Below are positions 41,934 to 50,719 of a stretch of DNA of 64,000 bases, piece by piece; positions within the stretch are counted from its first letter, which is position 1, and each line of letters opens with the position of its first letter. The DNA comes from Bradyrhizobium sp. CB1650. Lineage in GTDB: Bacteria > Pseudomonadota > Alphaproteobacteria > Rhizobiales > Xanthobacteraceae. The position numbers and the translations under genes are program-made. Location of the stretch: the NCBI RefSeq assembly GCF_029761915.1, contig NZ_CP121695.1, positions 2,137,501 to 2,201,500 of the forward strand, given 5' to 3'. The notes below the pieces were generated by a model, which had not been told where the DNA came from, did no database searches, and worked only from the letters and a program-made list of their open reading frames with translations.

Positions 41934-44093
41934 ATGAGCTTGAAGCGAATGCTTGCCTTCTATCTCGGTGCGACGGCGCTGTTGCACGCCGGTGCCGCGA
42001 TGGCGGCGACTGTCGAGATCTCCGCCAACGACATCGGCGGGCAGGTGACCAGCGACAAGGGCGCGGAGGCCGGGGTCTGGGTGATTGCCGAGACCAGGGA
42101 CCTGCCGACCAAATACGCGAAAGTGGTGGTCACCGACGATCAGGGCCGGTTCGTCATTCCGGACCTTCCCGCGGCCAACTACAAGGTCTGGGTCCGCGGC
42201 TATGGCCTGCAAGACACGGCGCAACAGGACGCTCGTCCAGGCAAGGTGATGGACTTCAAGGCAGCCCAGGCCTCGCCCAAGCAGGACGCACAGAACTATC
42301 CGGGCATGTACTGGTATTCGATGCTCGACATCCCCAAGCCCGAGGAATTTCCCGGCACCGGCGACAAGGGCAACAAGATGCCCGAGACCATGAAGTCGCA
42401 GGCCCAGTGGGTCGATACGGTCAAGAACATGTGCCAGTCCTGCCACGCGCTCGGTACGCGTGGCATCCGCGAAATCCCGAAGGCGTTCACCGAGGGCTAT
42501 GATTCCCACACCGCATGGGCGATCCGCACCCAGGCCGGCCAGGCGCAGGAATACATGGCGACGGTGCTGGCCAGCATGGGCCCGGAGAAGGTCTACGACC
42601 TCTTCTCGAAATGGACCGACCGCGTCGCGGCCGGCGAATTGCCCTTCGACAAGCCCGAGCGGCCCAAGGGCATCGAGCGCAATGTCGTGTTCACGATGTG
42701 GGACTGGGCCGCGCCGACGCGCTATCAGCACGATGCGATCTCGACCGACAAGCGCAACCCGCGCGTCAACGCGAACGGCCTGATCTACGGATCGTCCGAA
42801 GAGAGCTCCGATCTCGTGCCGACGCTTGATCCCGTCAAGAACGTCGCCGGCACCATCAAGCATCCGTATCTCGATCCGAACACGCCATCGTCGACCGATG
42901 CGCCGCGCGGACCCTCGGCCTATTGGGGGGACGAGCCGATCTGGGATGGCCACACCAGCATCCACAACGTCATGATGGACGAGCAGGGCAAGGTCTGGTT
43001 CACGGCGCGTCTGCGCCCGCCGGCCAATCCCGACTACTGCAAGCAGGGCTCGGATCTGCCGTCGGCGAAAGTGGCGCCGCAGGCGACCTCACTCCGCCAA
43101 TTGTCGCGTTTCGATCCGGCGACCGGCAAATGGGACCTGATCAACACCTGCTTCACGACCCATCACCTCTATTTCGACGACGATGCCAACCAGACGCTGT
43201 GGACCAGCTCCGGTGGTCCCGGCCTCGGCGGCGGCCTGGTCGGCTGGCTCGACACCAAGCAGTACCGGCAGACCCTGGACGACGTGAAATCGCAGGGCTG
43301 GACGCCGCTGATCATCGACACCAACGGCAATGGCAAGCGCGATGCCTATGTCGAGCACAAGGACCCCGTCGATCCGACCAAGGACAAGCGCATCGCCGCA
43401 TCCTTCTACGGCATCATGCCGAGCCCGGTGGACGATACGATCTGGGGCCAGGCGATGGATCGCGGTTTCTCCCGCATCGACCAGCCCGGCTACATCATTC
43501 GCGTGATGCCCGGGCCCGACCCGGCGAATACCGCGCTGGCCGAAGTGTATCAGCCGCCGGAGGGCACGTTCGGTCCGCGCGGCCTCGACATCGGGCTGGA
43601 CGGCGTGGTGTGGACGGTGTTGTCCAGCGGTCATCTCGCACGCTTCGATCGCAAGCTCTGTAAGGGGCCGCTGAACGGACCAACGACGGCCGACGGCAAG
43701 CAGTGTCCCGAGGGCTGGAAGACCTGGCGCATGCCCGGCCCGCAGTTCAAGGGGCTCGATGCCGGCGGCAGCGCCAACCACGCCTATTATGTCTGGGTGG
43801 ATCGGTACAACACGTTCGGACTCGGCGCGAATGTGCCGATCGCAAGCGCCAACGGCAGCGAGTCGCTGCTCGCGCTGGTCAACGACCAGTTCGTGAACCT
43901 GCGCAATCCGTACCCGCTCGGCTTCTTCACCAAGAATGTCGACGGCCGGATCGATGATCCCGACACCGGCTGGAAAGGCCGCGGCCTGTGGACCACGACC
44001 GGAACACGCGCGAGCTTCCACGGGGAGGGCGGCAAGGAGGCTTCGCCCAAAGTCTACAAGGTGCAGATGCGGCCAAATCCATTGGCCCATTGA
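41934..44093 (+). CDS. exported 719-aa protein: carboxypeptidase-regulatory-like domain, CxxCH site, propeller-like body
   Basis: Signal peptide MSLKRMLAFYLGATALLHAG to MAA. A beta-sandwich domain of the carboxypeptidase-regulatory type follows (GGQVTSDKGAEAGVWVIAET, DDQGRFVIPDLPAANYKVWV). One heme-type CQSCH lies near residue 167. The rest is rich in WF/Asp-Gly repeats typical of lactonase or NHL-like propellers (IHNVMMDEQGKVWFTARLR, ARFDRKLC). Such proteins are usually annotated only by the sandwich domain. A periplasmic redox or binding role is likely. It lies 62 bases after the hydrolase. Confidence 0.75.
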   Translation: MSLKRMLAFYLGATALLHAGAAMAATVEISANDIGGQVTSDKGAEAGVWVIAETRDLPTKYAKVVVTDDQGRFVIPDLPAANYKVWVRGYGLQDTAQQDARPGKVMDFKAAQASPKQDAQNYPGMYWYSMLDIPKPEEFPGTGDKGNKMPETMKSQAQWVDTVKNMCQSCHALGTRGIREIPKAFTEGYDSHTAWAIRTQAGQAQEYMATVLASMGPEKVYDLFSKWTDRVAAGELPFDKPERPKGIERNVVFTMWDWAAPTRYQHDAISTDKRNPRVNANGLIYGSSEESSDLVPTLDPVKNVAGTIKHPYLDPNTPSSTDAPRGPSAYWGDEPIWDGHTSIHNVMMDEQGKVWFTARLRPPANPDYCKQGSDLPSAKVAPQATSLRQLSRFDPATGKWDLINTCFTTHHLYFDDDANQTLWTSSGGPGLGGGLVGWLDTKQYRQTLDDVKSQGWTPLIIDTNGNGKRDAYVEHKDPVDPTKDKRIAASFYGIMPSPVDDTIWGQAMDRGFSRIDQPGYIIRVMPGPDPANTALAEVYQPPEGTFGPRGLDIGLDGVVWTVLSSGHLARFDRKLCKGPLNGPTTADGKQCPEGWKTWRMPGPQFKGLDAGGSANHAYYVWVDRYNTFGLGANVPIASANGSESLLALVNDQFVNLRNPYPLGFFTKNVDGRIDDPDTGWKGRGLWTTTGTRASFHGEGGKEASPKVYKVQMRPNPLAH

Positions 44094-44153
44094 ACGTTTA
44101 GCCCTATGAATAGCCGCGCTGCAAACGGGCGGCCAAAGCAACGGAAAAGAACC

Positions 44154-44945
44154 ATGACAAAGACCTCTCGACGCAACGTGCTCACCGCCGCAGCCGCGAT
44201 GACCGCGGCGGGCATCGCCGATGCGGCACCGGCCGCGGCGCAAGGCACACCGAAGCCGATCTTCCCGGTGCCAATGGTTGCGATCCCGATCGTCGGCGAG
44301 ACGAGTGTGTTCCAGGTCCGCCGCATCTACTGCATCGGGCGCAACTACGCGGCGCACGCGATCGAGCGCGGCTCGGATCCGAACCGCGAGCCGCCATTCT
44401 TCTTCCAGAAGCCAACCGACGCGATCCAGAACGTCGCGATCGGCGAGGTTGCCGATCATCCCTATCCGTCGCTGACCAAGAATTATCATCACGAGGTCGA
44501 GCTGGTCGCCGCGTTGAAATCCGGCGGCACCAACATCCCGGCGGAGAAGGCGCTCGACCATGTCTACGGCTACGCGCTCGGCCTCGACATGACCCGGCGC
44601 GATCTTCAGAACGGCATGGCCGCGGAGAAGAAGCCGTGGGAGATCGGCAAGAGCTTTGACCACGCCGCGGTGCTCGGCCCGATCCACCCGGCGAGCAAGA
44701 CCGGCCACTTCGAGAAGGGCGCGATCTCGCTGGCGGTGAACGGGACCGTGCGGCAGAACTCGGATCTCAGCAAGATGATCTGGAGCGTCGCCGAGCAAAT
44801 CTCGAAGCTGTCGGAAGCGTTCGAGCTCAAGGCCGGCGATATCATCTATTCCGGCACGCCGGAAAACGTCGGCCCCGTCGTGAAGGGCGACGTGCTCTTG
44901 TGCAAGCTCGAGGGCCTGCCGGACATGTCGATCAGGATCGTGTAA
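44154..44945 (+). CDS. fumarylacetoacetate hydrolase family protein with Tat signal
   Basis: 263 aa from MTKTSRRNVLTAAAAMTAAG, a Tat-like signal ending in AAAQ. FAH-family ligands are visible: YCIGRNYAAHA, PPFFFQKPTDAI, HHEVELVAAL and YALGLDMTRRDLQ. The family opens or decarboxylates dicarbonyl acids and is normally cytosolic, so export is unusual. It follows the large heme protein by 60 bases and ends the cluster before a strong terminator. Confidence 0.84.
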   Translation: MTKTSRRNVLTAAAAMTAAGIADAAPAAAQGTPKPIFPVPMVAIPIVGETSVFQVRRIYCIGRNYAAHAIERGSDPNREPPFFFQKPTDAIQNVAIGEVADHPYPSLTKNYHHEVELVAALKSGGTNIPAEKALDHVYGYALGLDMTRRDLQNGMAAEKKPWEIGKSFDHAAVLGPIHPASKTGHFEKGAISLAVNGTVRQNSDLSKMIWSVAEQISKLSEAFELKAGDIIYSGTPENVGPVVKGDVLLCKLEGLPDMSIRIV

Positions 44946-44961
44946 TCGCTGTTGCGCATTA

Positions 44962-44997
44962 GCCTCCGCCGGAACCACGGTTCACGGCGGAGGCTTT
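44962..44997 (+). terminator. intrinsic terminator after the FAH gene
   Basis: A perfect 10-bp stem, GCCTCCGCCG (44962-44971) and CGGCGGAGGC (44985-44994), is followed by TTT. It lies 16 bases after the stop codon and closes the organic-acid cluster. Confidence 0.75.
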
Positions 44998-45101
44998 GAA
45001 TCGCCGGAGTTCCATTGGCCGATTGCCCCAAGTTGGACGACGAACAAACCTCGTGCCGCCATATTTGAGTAAGAGTGATCTTCCGTGAGGGAGGCGCTCC
45101 G

Positions 45102-45524
45102 ATGAAGAAAGTTCTGATCAGTGCCGTCGTGTTGCTGGCTGGCGTGCCTGCAAACGCCGTTGCGCAGGAGCGCGCTGGTTCTGCGGCGCTGGGCGCGGTG
45201 TCCGGCGCTGTCGTGCTGGGGCCGGTTGGTGCCGTTGCGGGCGCAGTGATCGGCTACACCGCTGGGCCTTCAATCGCCCGGTCATTGCGCGCGAGGGGTT
45301 CGCAGTCGGCAAGACATCGGCGGCCGCCACGCCGCGAGGCGTACCCGGTAGCCGCGACCAGCGCTCCACCGCGCGCGCGCGAGGCGATGGAAGCCAACAG
45401 TCAGATGAGGGCCGCCAGCAATTCGACTCCGCCGGTTCAAGCCGCACCAGTGGCGCCGCCTGTTCAAGCTGCTCCTGCGGCGCCGGCGGAGACCACGACG
45501 CCGCCCGTTCAGGGATTCGAGTAA
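45102..45524 (+). CDS. exported glycine-zipper protein with Pro/Ala-rich tail
   Basis: 140 aa. Signal peptide MKKVLISAVVLLAGVPANAV to AQE, then a glycine-zipper segment (GAVSGAVVLGPVGAVAGAVI) and a low-complexity tail with PPVQAAP repeats. The ATG follows GGGAGG. Such proteins may insert in or associate with the outer membrane, but no function is known. It is convergent with the IclR gene. Confidence 0.7.
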   Translation: MKKVLISAVVLLAGVPANAVAQERAGSAALGAVSGAVVLGPVGAVAGAVIGYTAGPSIARSLRARGSQSARHRRPPRREAYPVAATSAPPRAREAMEANSQMRAASNSTPPVQAAPVAPPVQAAPAAPAETTTPPVQGFE

Positions 45525-45533
45525 GGCGGTAGC

Positions 45534-46274
45534 CTACGCAGCGGTCTTCGGCCGCAGCCGATCGACCGTCCTTGCGATCAGCGCGGCCACGTCGGCCACC
45601 TTTGGACCAATCCGGAATTCGGGGCCGGCGACGACGACCGAGAGGCGGCGGTCGCCGATCGGCAGCGGAATTGCGGCGCCCGCGAGGTCGCGGCTGTAAT
45701 CGCCAAAGCTCTGGCAATAGCCGCGCGCGATCGAGTTGCGCAGCTCCGCCTCCACCGCCTCGATGCTGATCGGGGTCGACGGGCCGTACTGCTTGAACTC
45801 GATCTTGCGATAGACCGAGTCGCGCTCTTCCTGCGAATATTGCAGCAGCAGCGCGCGGCCGCTGGCCGTGGCGTGGATCGGCACGCGGTGGCCGATGGTG
45901 GCGAAATAGCGGATCGCGGCCTTGGACTCGACGACGTCGATGAACACCGCCATCACGCCGGCCGGGGCCACGATCGAGGCGGTCTCGCCGGTCTCCGCGG
46001 AGAGATCGGCGACCAGCGTATGCGTCCAGGACGGCAGCGGCTCGACCTCGGAGATCATGCGCGCCATCGCCAGCCACCGCGGCGTCGGATAGAAGCCGGC
46101 GCGCGGCCGCGGCTCATAGAGATAGCCCTTCTCCGAGAGCGTCGCGAGCAGGTTGAAGGTCGATGAGCGCGGCCAGCCGAAATGATCGGCGATCTCGGCG
46201 AGCGTCGCCGGCTTCCTCGCTTGCGCGAAGAACTCCATGATCTCCAGGACATTTGCGGCTTGGCGAACGATCAT
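45534..46274 (-). CDS. IclR family transcriptional regulator
   Basis: 246 aa. The N-terminal winged helix (ATLAEIADHFGWPRSSTFNL) and the effector domain (ETGETASIVAPAGVMAVFID, ATASGRALLLQYS, YCQSFGDYSRDLAGAAIPLP) are clear. It is the last gene of an operon with the lyase, MaoC-like hydratase and CoA transferase, 37 bases after the lyase stop. It probably senses the substrate and controls this operon and the divergent TRAP genes. Confidence 0.87.
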   Translation of the reverse strand: MIVRQAANVLEIMEFFAQARKPATLAEIADHFGWPRSSTFNLLATLSEKGYLYEPRPRAGFYPTPRWLAMARMISEVEPLPSWTHTLVADLSAETGETASIVAPAGVMAVFIDVVESKAAIRYFATIGHRVPIHATASGRALLLQYSQEERDSVYRKIEFKQYGPSTPISIEAVEAELRNSIARGYCQSFGDYSRDLAGAAIPLPIGDRRLSVVVAGPEFRIGPKVADVAALIARTVDRLRPKTAA

Positions 46275-46311
46275 GCTCGGATCCCGTCTGTCGCGACGCG
46301 CTGTCCCTGAT

Positions 46312-47163
46312 CTATGGCTGGCCGAGGATCTTCTTCGCGGCGCGAAGATGCGGCTTGTCGATCATCATGCCGTCGAGCCGCAGCGTGCCGGAATTGGGAT
46401 TGCTCGCGAACGCCGCGATCACCTTCTCCGCCCATCTGCGCTCGGCCTCGGTCGGCTCGAACGCCGCATTGACGATGTCGACGTGTTTGGGGTGGATCAG
46501 CGCCTTGGCGGAAAAACCGTCGCGCCGCGCAGCGCGCGTTTCCTGCTCGAGTCCCGCCAGATTATCGATGTCGGTATAGACCGTGTCGATCGGCGCGACT
46601 TCGGCCGCGGCCGCCGCCATCAGGCAGAGGTCGCGCGCAAGACGATAGGGGCTGTGGAACACGCCGCCCGAGGCCTTCTCGGTGGCGCCGAGCGAGGCGG
46701 AGAGATCTTCGGCGCCCCACATCAAACCGGCGAGGCGAGGGGAGCAGTCCTTGTAGGTGCCGAGGCCGAAGATCGAGCCGGCAGTCTCGGTGGCGACGCA
46801 GACGATGCGGGTCGAGCCGACCGTTGTGCCGGCCGCCGCCTCGAAGGCTTCGAGCCAGCTCGCCACCTGCCGCACGTCGTCGCCGCCGCGCGATTTCGGC
46901 AGCACGATGCCGTCGGGCGCGCCTGGCATCACCGCGGCGAGATCGGCGAGCGTCATGCCGGTGTCGAGCGCGTTGACGCGGACATAGAGCTGGTGCGGGC
47001 CGCGGCGGCCCTTCAGCATCGCCAGCGTCAGCTTGCGCGCCTCGTCCTTCTTCTCGGTGACGACGGAATCCTCGAGATCGATGATCAGCGCGTCGGCCTT
47101 GCCTTCGCTCGCCTTCTCGAATTTGCGCGGGGAATCGCCCGGCACGAACAGCATCGAACGCAT
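46312..47163 (-). CDS. CoA ester lyase, HpcH/HpaI (CitE-like) family
   Basis: 283 aa from MRSMLFVPGDSPRKFEKASE; its ATG shares a base with the MaoC stop (TGATG). Family motifs: LIIDLEDSVV, VLPKSRGGDDV, CVATETAGSIFGLG with the Mg-binding glutamate and KALIHPKHVDIVN. It should cleave malyl- or citramalyl-CoA-type thioesters. With MaoC and CaiB it matches the Ict-Ich-Ccl scheme of itaconate degradation, or mesaconate/methylmalyl-CoA routes. Confidence 0.86.
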   Translation of the reverse strand: MRSMLFVPGDSPRKFEKASEGKADALIIDLEDSVVTEKKDEARKLTLAMLKGRRGPHQLYVRVNALDTGMTLADLAAVMPGAPDGIVLPKSRGGDDVRQVASWLEAFEAAAGTTVGSTRIVCVATETAGSIFGLGTYKDCSPRLAGLMWGAEDLSASLGATEKASGGVFHSPYRLARDLCLMAAAAAEVAPIDTVYTDIDNLAGLEQETRAARRDGFSAKALIHPKHVDIVNAAFEPTEAERRWAEKVIAAFASNPNSGTLRLDGMMIDKPHLRAAKKILGQP

Positions 47164-47615
47164 CAGACCGGCCTCTTGTGCATCATCGCCATGCGGCGGC
47201 ATTTGCCCACGATCTCGTCGTTCTGGTTCCAGGCGTGGTGCTCGAACTCGACGATGCCCGCTCTCGGGCGCGATTTGGATTCCCTCAACGAAAGCACCTT
47301 CGTCGTCGCTCGCAGCGTGTCGCCATGGAAGACCGGCTTCGGAAAGGTGACGTCGGTCATGCCGAGATTGGCGACGGTGGTGCCCAAGGTCGTATCATAG
47401 ACCGTCATGCCGATCATGATGCCGAGGGTGTAAAGGCTGTTGAAAATGCGCTGCCCGAACTCGGTCTTTTCAGAGAAATGCGCGTCGATGTGCAGCGGCT
47501 GCGGATTGAGCGTCAGCAGGCTGAACATGGTGTTGTCCATCTCGGTGACGGTCCGGGTCAGCGGATGCCTGAACTCCTGGCCCACGGAGAAATCTTCGAA
47601 GTAAAGTCCGGCCAT
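47163..47615 (-). CDS. MaoC-family hydratase
   Basis: 150 aa single hot-dog domain: YFEDFSVGQEFRHPLTRTV near the start, then NPQPLHIDAHFSEKTEFGQR with the catalytic Asp/His pair, then TVANLGMTDVTFPKPVFHGD. Such proteins hydrate enoyl-CoA (for example itaconyl- or mesaconyl-CoA). It overlaps the lyase gene and lies 42 bases downstream of the CoA transferase. Confidence 0.87.
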   Translation of the reverse strand: MAGLYFEDFSVGQEFRHPLTRTVTEMDNTMFSLLTLNPQPLHIDAHFSEKTEFGQRIFNSLYTLGIMIGMTVYDTTLGTTVANLGMTDVTFPKPVFHGDTLRATTKVLSLRESKSRPRAGIVEFEHHAWNQNDEIVGKCRRMAMMHKRPV

Positions 47616-47657
47616 CGCGGTTTCCTCCCTGTCGTTGCGATTCTGGCCGGCGCCCGC

Positions 47658-48860
47658 TCAAGGCGGCGCCGCCAGGTGAACTGCCTTTTGTCGCGCAAGC
47701 TGCTCGATCTCGTCCGCCGAGAAGCCGGCTTCGCACAAGATGTCGCGGCCGTGCTGGCCGAGTGTCGGAGCGGGGCCAGCCGGCTCCGGCTGGGTCACGC
47801 TCCAGGTGGAGGGCACGCGCATCTGGCGGATGCGGCCTTCCACGGGATGATCCATCGTCCTGAAGAAGTCGATCGCCTTGAGATGCGGATCATCCAAAAT
47901 CGTCTCCAGCGTATGCATCGGCATGACCGGAATATCTGCGCGCTCAAGCAGCTCGCGCCATTCGGCGGTCGTGCGCGTCGAGAAGATGTGGCCGATCTCC
48001 TCGTAGATCTCGTCGATGTGTCTGGTGCGCGCGGCGTGATTGGCAAACCGCGGTTGCTGCAAAAATTCCGGCCGGCCGATCGCCTCGAAGAAGCTGCGCC
48101 AGTGCTTGTCGTTGTAGATGAGGACACAGAGATAGCCGTCGCTGGTCTTGTAGGGCCGGCGATAGCGCGAGAGCAGGCGGGCGTAGCCGCCATGGTCGAG
48201 CGGCGGATCGTAGGTCAGCCCGCCGAGATGATCGACCAGCACGAACTCCGTCATCGATTCGAACATCGGCACGTCGATGCGCTGGCCGATGCCGGTGCGC
48301 TGCTGGTGCATTAGCGCGCCGAGGATCGCGTTGACCATCATCAGGCCGACGATGCGGTCGGCGATGGTGACCGGAACGTAGCGCGGCGTGCCGTCGCCGG
48401 CGGCGGCGAGCAGCGTGGGCACGGTGGCCGCGCCCTGGATCAGATCGTCGTAGGCGGGCTTTGCCGCATAGGGGCCGGACTGGCCGTAGCCGAATGCACC
48501 GACGTAGACGAGGGCGGGATTGATCGCGGCGAGCGTCTCGTAGTCGAGGCCGAGCCGGGCCATGGCCTGCGGGCGCACATTATAAACCAGCGCGTTGGCG
48601 CGCCCGGCCAGCCGCAACAGCGCCTCGCGCCCTTCCTTCTTCTTGAGATCGAGCACGATGCTGCGCTTGCCGCGATTGGCGTTGTGGAACATCCCGCCCA
48701 TTCCGGGCGTGCGGCCGGGACCGATCTGACGAACGATGTCGCCCTCGGGACTTTCGACCTTGATGACGTCGGCGCCCATGTCCGCCAGCACCTGGGTGCC
48801 GTAGGGACCCATCAGCACGGAGGTCAGGTCGAGAATGGTGATGCCGGCAAGCGGTCCCAT
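47658..48860 (-). CDS. CaiB/BaiF family CoA transferase
   Basis: 400 aa. Family III start MGPLAGITILDLTSVLMGPY, then MGADVIKVESPEGD, LDLKKKEGREALL, NPALVYVGAFGYGQSGPYA and PMHTLETILDDPHLKA. It would activate the acid by CoA transfer. It is the first gene of the minus-strand operon whose promoter lies in 48861-49089. The predicted pathway is CoA transfer, hydration and lyase cleavage. Confidence 0.88.
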   Translation of the reverse strand: MGPLAGITILDLTSVLMGPYGTQVLADMGADVIKVESPEGDIVRQIGPGRTPGMGGMFHNANRGKRSIVLDLKKKEGREALLRLAGRANALVYNVRPQAMARLGLDYETLAAINPALVYVGAFGYGQSGPYAAKPAYDDLIQGAATVPTLLAAAGDGTPRYVPVTIADRIVGLMMVNAILGALMHQQRTGIGQRIDVPMFESMTEFVLVDHLGGLTYDPPLDHGGYARLLSRYRRPYKTSDGYLCVLIYNDKHWRSFFEAIGRPEFLQQPRFANHAARTRHIDEIYEEIGHIFSTRTTAEWRELLERADIPVMPMHTLETILDDPHLKAIDFFRTMDHPVEGRIRQMRVPSTWSVTQPEPAGPAPTLGQHGRDILCEAGFSADEIEQLARQKAVHLAAPP

Positions 48861-48915
48861 CGGGCCTCGTTGGAGATATTCATATACGTGGAGTTAGAGT
48901 TCATAAAACATCAAT

Positions 48916-48921
48916 GTCAAT
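48916..48921 (-). promoter_or_regulatory. candidate -35 box for the CoA-transferase operon
   Basis: TTGACA on the minus strand, about 55 bases upstream of the CaiB-like ATG. No good -10 was found at 17-19 bases, so the promoter call is weak. TTCATA-type motifs recur across this divergent gap. Confidence 0.3.
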
Positions 48922-48969
48922 TTGCCTGATCCCCACCGAGACGCATGGCTCTATGCGTTGTTCATATGC

Positions 48970-48999
48970 TTGACACTCAAATTCACATATATGTACATT
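48970..48999 (+). promoter_or_regulatory. candidate promoter of the TRAP operon
   Basis: TTGACA (48970-48975) and TACATT (48994-48999) are separated by 18 bases. A perfect palindrome ACATATATGT (48985-48994) lies within the spacer, a good position for a regulator such as the IclR protein encoded nearby. Confidence 0.5.
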
Positions 49000-49089
49000 T
49001 TCCTCAAGCAAGAAATGAAATGAGGGGCCGGGCGGTTTGGCGGCAGCGGGCTGCCGGCCCCGGCACGGGGACGCGTCAAGGAGAACCAA

Positions 49090-50118
49090 ATGAAGAAGAA
49101 ACTGGTCTGGACTGTCGCGGCGCTCGCATTGTCGCTGCCGGTCTCGACGATGTCGGCGAAGGCGCTGGAGCTGAAGGTCGCCGACTCCTTTCCCGCCGAC
49201 CACTATCTCGTCCGCCTGATGCTCAAGCCGTGGATGGACGATGTCACCAAGCGGACCAACGGCGCTGTCACCTTCACGCACTATCCGAACCAGCAGATCG
49301 GCAAAGCCGCCGACATGCTGCGGCTGACCCAGTCCGGCGTGATCGATATCGGCTACATCGGGCCGTCCTACGTCTCCGACAAGATGCCGCTGTCCGAAGT
49401 CGCGCAATTGCCGGGCGCCTTCCAGACGAGTTGCCAGGGCACGCTCGCCTATTGGAAGGCCGCGCGTGAAGGCGTCTTGGCCAAGCAGGAATATACGCCG
49501 AACAAGATCAAGCTGCTGATGGCCGTGGTGTTGCCGCCCTACCAGGTGTGGACCGCCAAGCAGAAGGTCGAGACGATCAAGGACATGCAGGGCCTGAAGC
49601 TGCGTACCACCGGCGGCGCGCAGGATCTGACCGTCCGCACCCTCGGCGCGGTGCCGGTGCGCATGGCTGCACCCGATGCCTACGAGTCGCTGTCGCGCGG
49701 CACCATGGACGGGCTGCTGTTCCCTATGGACAGCGTCGTCGCGTATGGCCTGGACAAGCTCGTCAAACACGCGACCGAAGGCGTCAGCTTCGGCAGCTTC
49801 ATCGTGGCCTACTCGATCAATCAATCGGTCTGGAACAAATTGCCGGATGAGGTGAAGAAGGCGATGAACGAGGCGTCGGAAGCGATCACGCCGAAGGCGT
49901 GTGCCGATGTCGACAAGGAGCAGGACGTCACGCGGCAGAAGATGAAGGACGAGGGCATCAGCTTCACGCCGCTGTCGGATGCCACGCGCGCCGAGATGCA
50001 GGAGAAGCTCAAGAGCGTTGCGCAGGAATGGGCGACCGGGCTGGACAGCCGCGGCAAGCAGGCCTCCGCAGCGCTCAAGGAGTTCGAGGGCCTGCTTGCC
50101 GCCGACGGCGCGAAGTAG
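49090..50118 (+). CDS. TRAP transporter solute-binding protein (DctP type)
   Basis: 342 aa with a signal peptide (MKKKLVWTVAALALSLPVST to KALE). DctP-type features: LKVADSFPADHYLVRLMLKP, VTFTHYPNQQIGKAADMLRL, GLKLRTTGGAQDLTVRTLGA and PVRMAAPDAYESLSRGTMDG. It captures a carboxylate in the periplasm for the two permeases that follow. It starts the plus-strand operon that continues into CoA metabolism, so the solute is probably the acid degraded by those genes. Confidence 0.88.
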   Translation: MKKKLVWTVAALALSLPVSTMSAKALELKVADSFPADHYLVRLMLKPWMDDVTKRTNGAVTFTHYPNQQIGKAADMLRLTQSGVIDIGYIGPSYVSDKMPLSEVAQLPGAFQTSCQGTLAYWKAAREGVLAKQEYTPNKIKLLMAVVLPPYQVWTAKQKVETIKDMQGLKLRTTGGAQDLTVRTLGAVPVRMAAPDAYESLSRGTMDGLLFPMDSVVAYGLDKLVKHATEGVSFGSFIVAYSINQSVWNKLPDEVKKAMNEASEAITPKACADVDKEQDVTRQKMKDEGISFTPLSDATRAEMQEKLKSVAQEWATGLDSRGKQASAALKEFEGLLAADGAK

Positions 50119-50153
50119 CGCGGCACGATCGAAGCGGAAGGGAGACGATAAAG

Positions 50154-50708
50154 ATGTTCGAGCGGGCAGGAGACGTGCTCGGCGCGCTGGAGCGTGCGCT
50201 GACGGTGATCGCAGCGATCTCTCTCTTTGCGATCATGGCGCTGGTGGTGGCCGACGTGTTCATGCGCTACGTCATGAACAGCCCGTTCTCCTTCACCTAT
50301 GATCTGATCGGGCTCTATCTCCTGGCCGGTGTGTTCTTCCTGACGCTGTCGGATACCTTGCGGGTGCATGCCCATGTCGGCGTCGACATCCTGCTCTCGC
50401 GCTTTCCGCCGGCGGGCCGCCGGCTTTCAGAGATCGTCACCGCACTCACGGGATTGTTCGTCTTCATCCTGATCTGCAAGGTCGGGTTCGAGCGCGCGCT
50501 GGAGAATTACGAGCAGCACGACGTGCTCGCCGGTGCCATTCCGTGGCCGACCTGGATTTCGGCCGCGCTGGTGCCGTTCGGCTGCGGCATGCTCGTGCTG
50601 CGGCTGGCGCTGCAACTCCTCGGTAACGTGCTCAGCCTCTTTTCCGGGCGCGATCTCTTTCCCTTGCCGCCGGTCGGTGAGACCGGCGAAACCCGCTCCT
50701 TCGAATAA
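50154..50708 (+). CDS. TRAP transporter small permease (DctQ type)
   Basis: 184 aa from the ATG after GGGAGACG; the longer frame starting at 49899 overlaps the binding-protein gene. Four membrane spans are evident (for example LTVIAAISLFAIMALVVADV and LIGLYLLAGVFFLTLSDTLR). It partners the large permease, whose gene starts 11 bases downstream. Confidence 0.85.
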   Translation: MFERAGDVLGALERALTVIAAISLFAIMALVVADVFMRYVMNSPFSFTYDLIGLYLLAGVFFLTLSDTLRVHAHVGVDILLSRFPPAGRRLSEIVTALTGLFVFILICKVGFERALENYEQHDVLAGAIPWPTWISAALVPFGCGMLVLRLALQLLGNVLSLFSGRDLFPLPPVGETGETRSFE

Positions 50709-50719
50709 CGGCGGCATCG

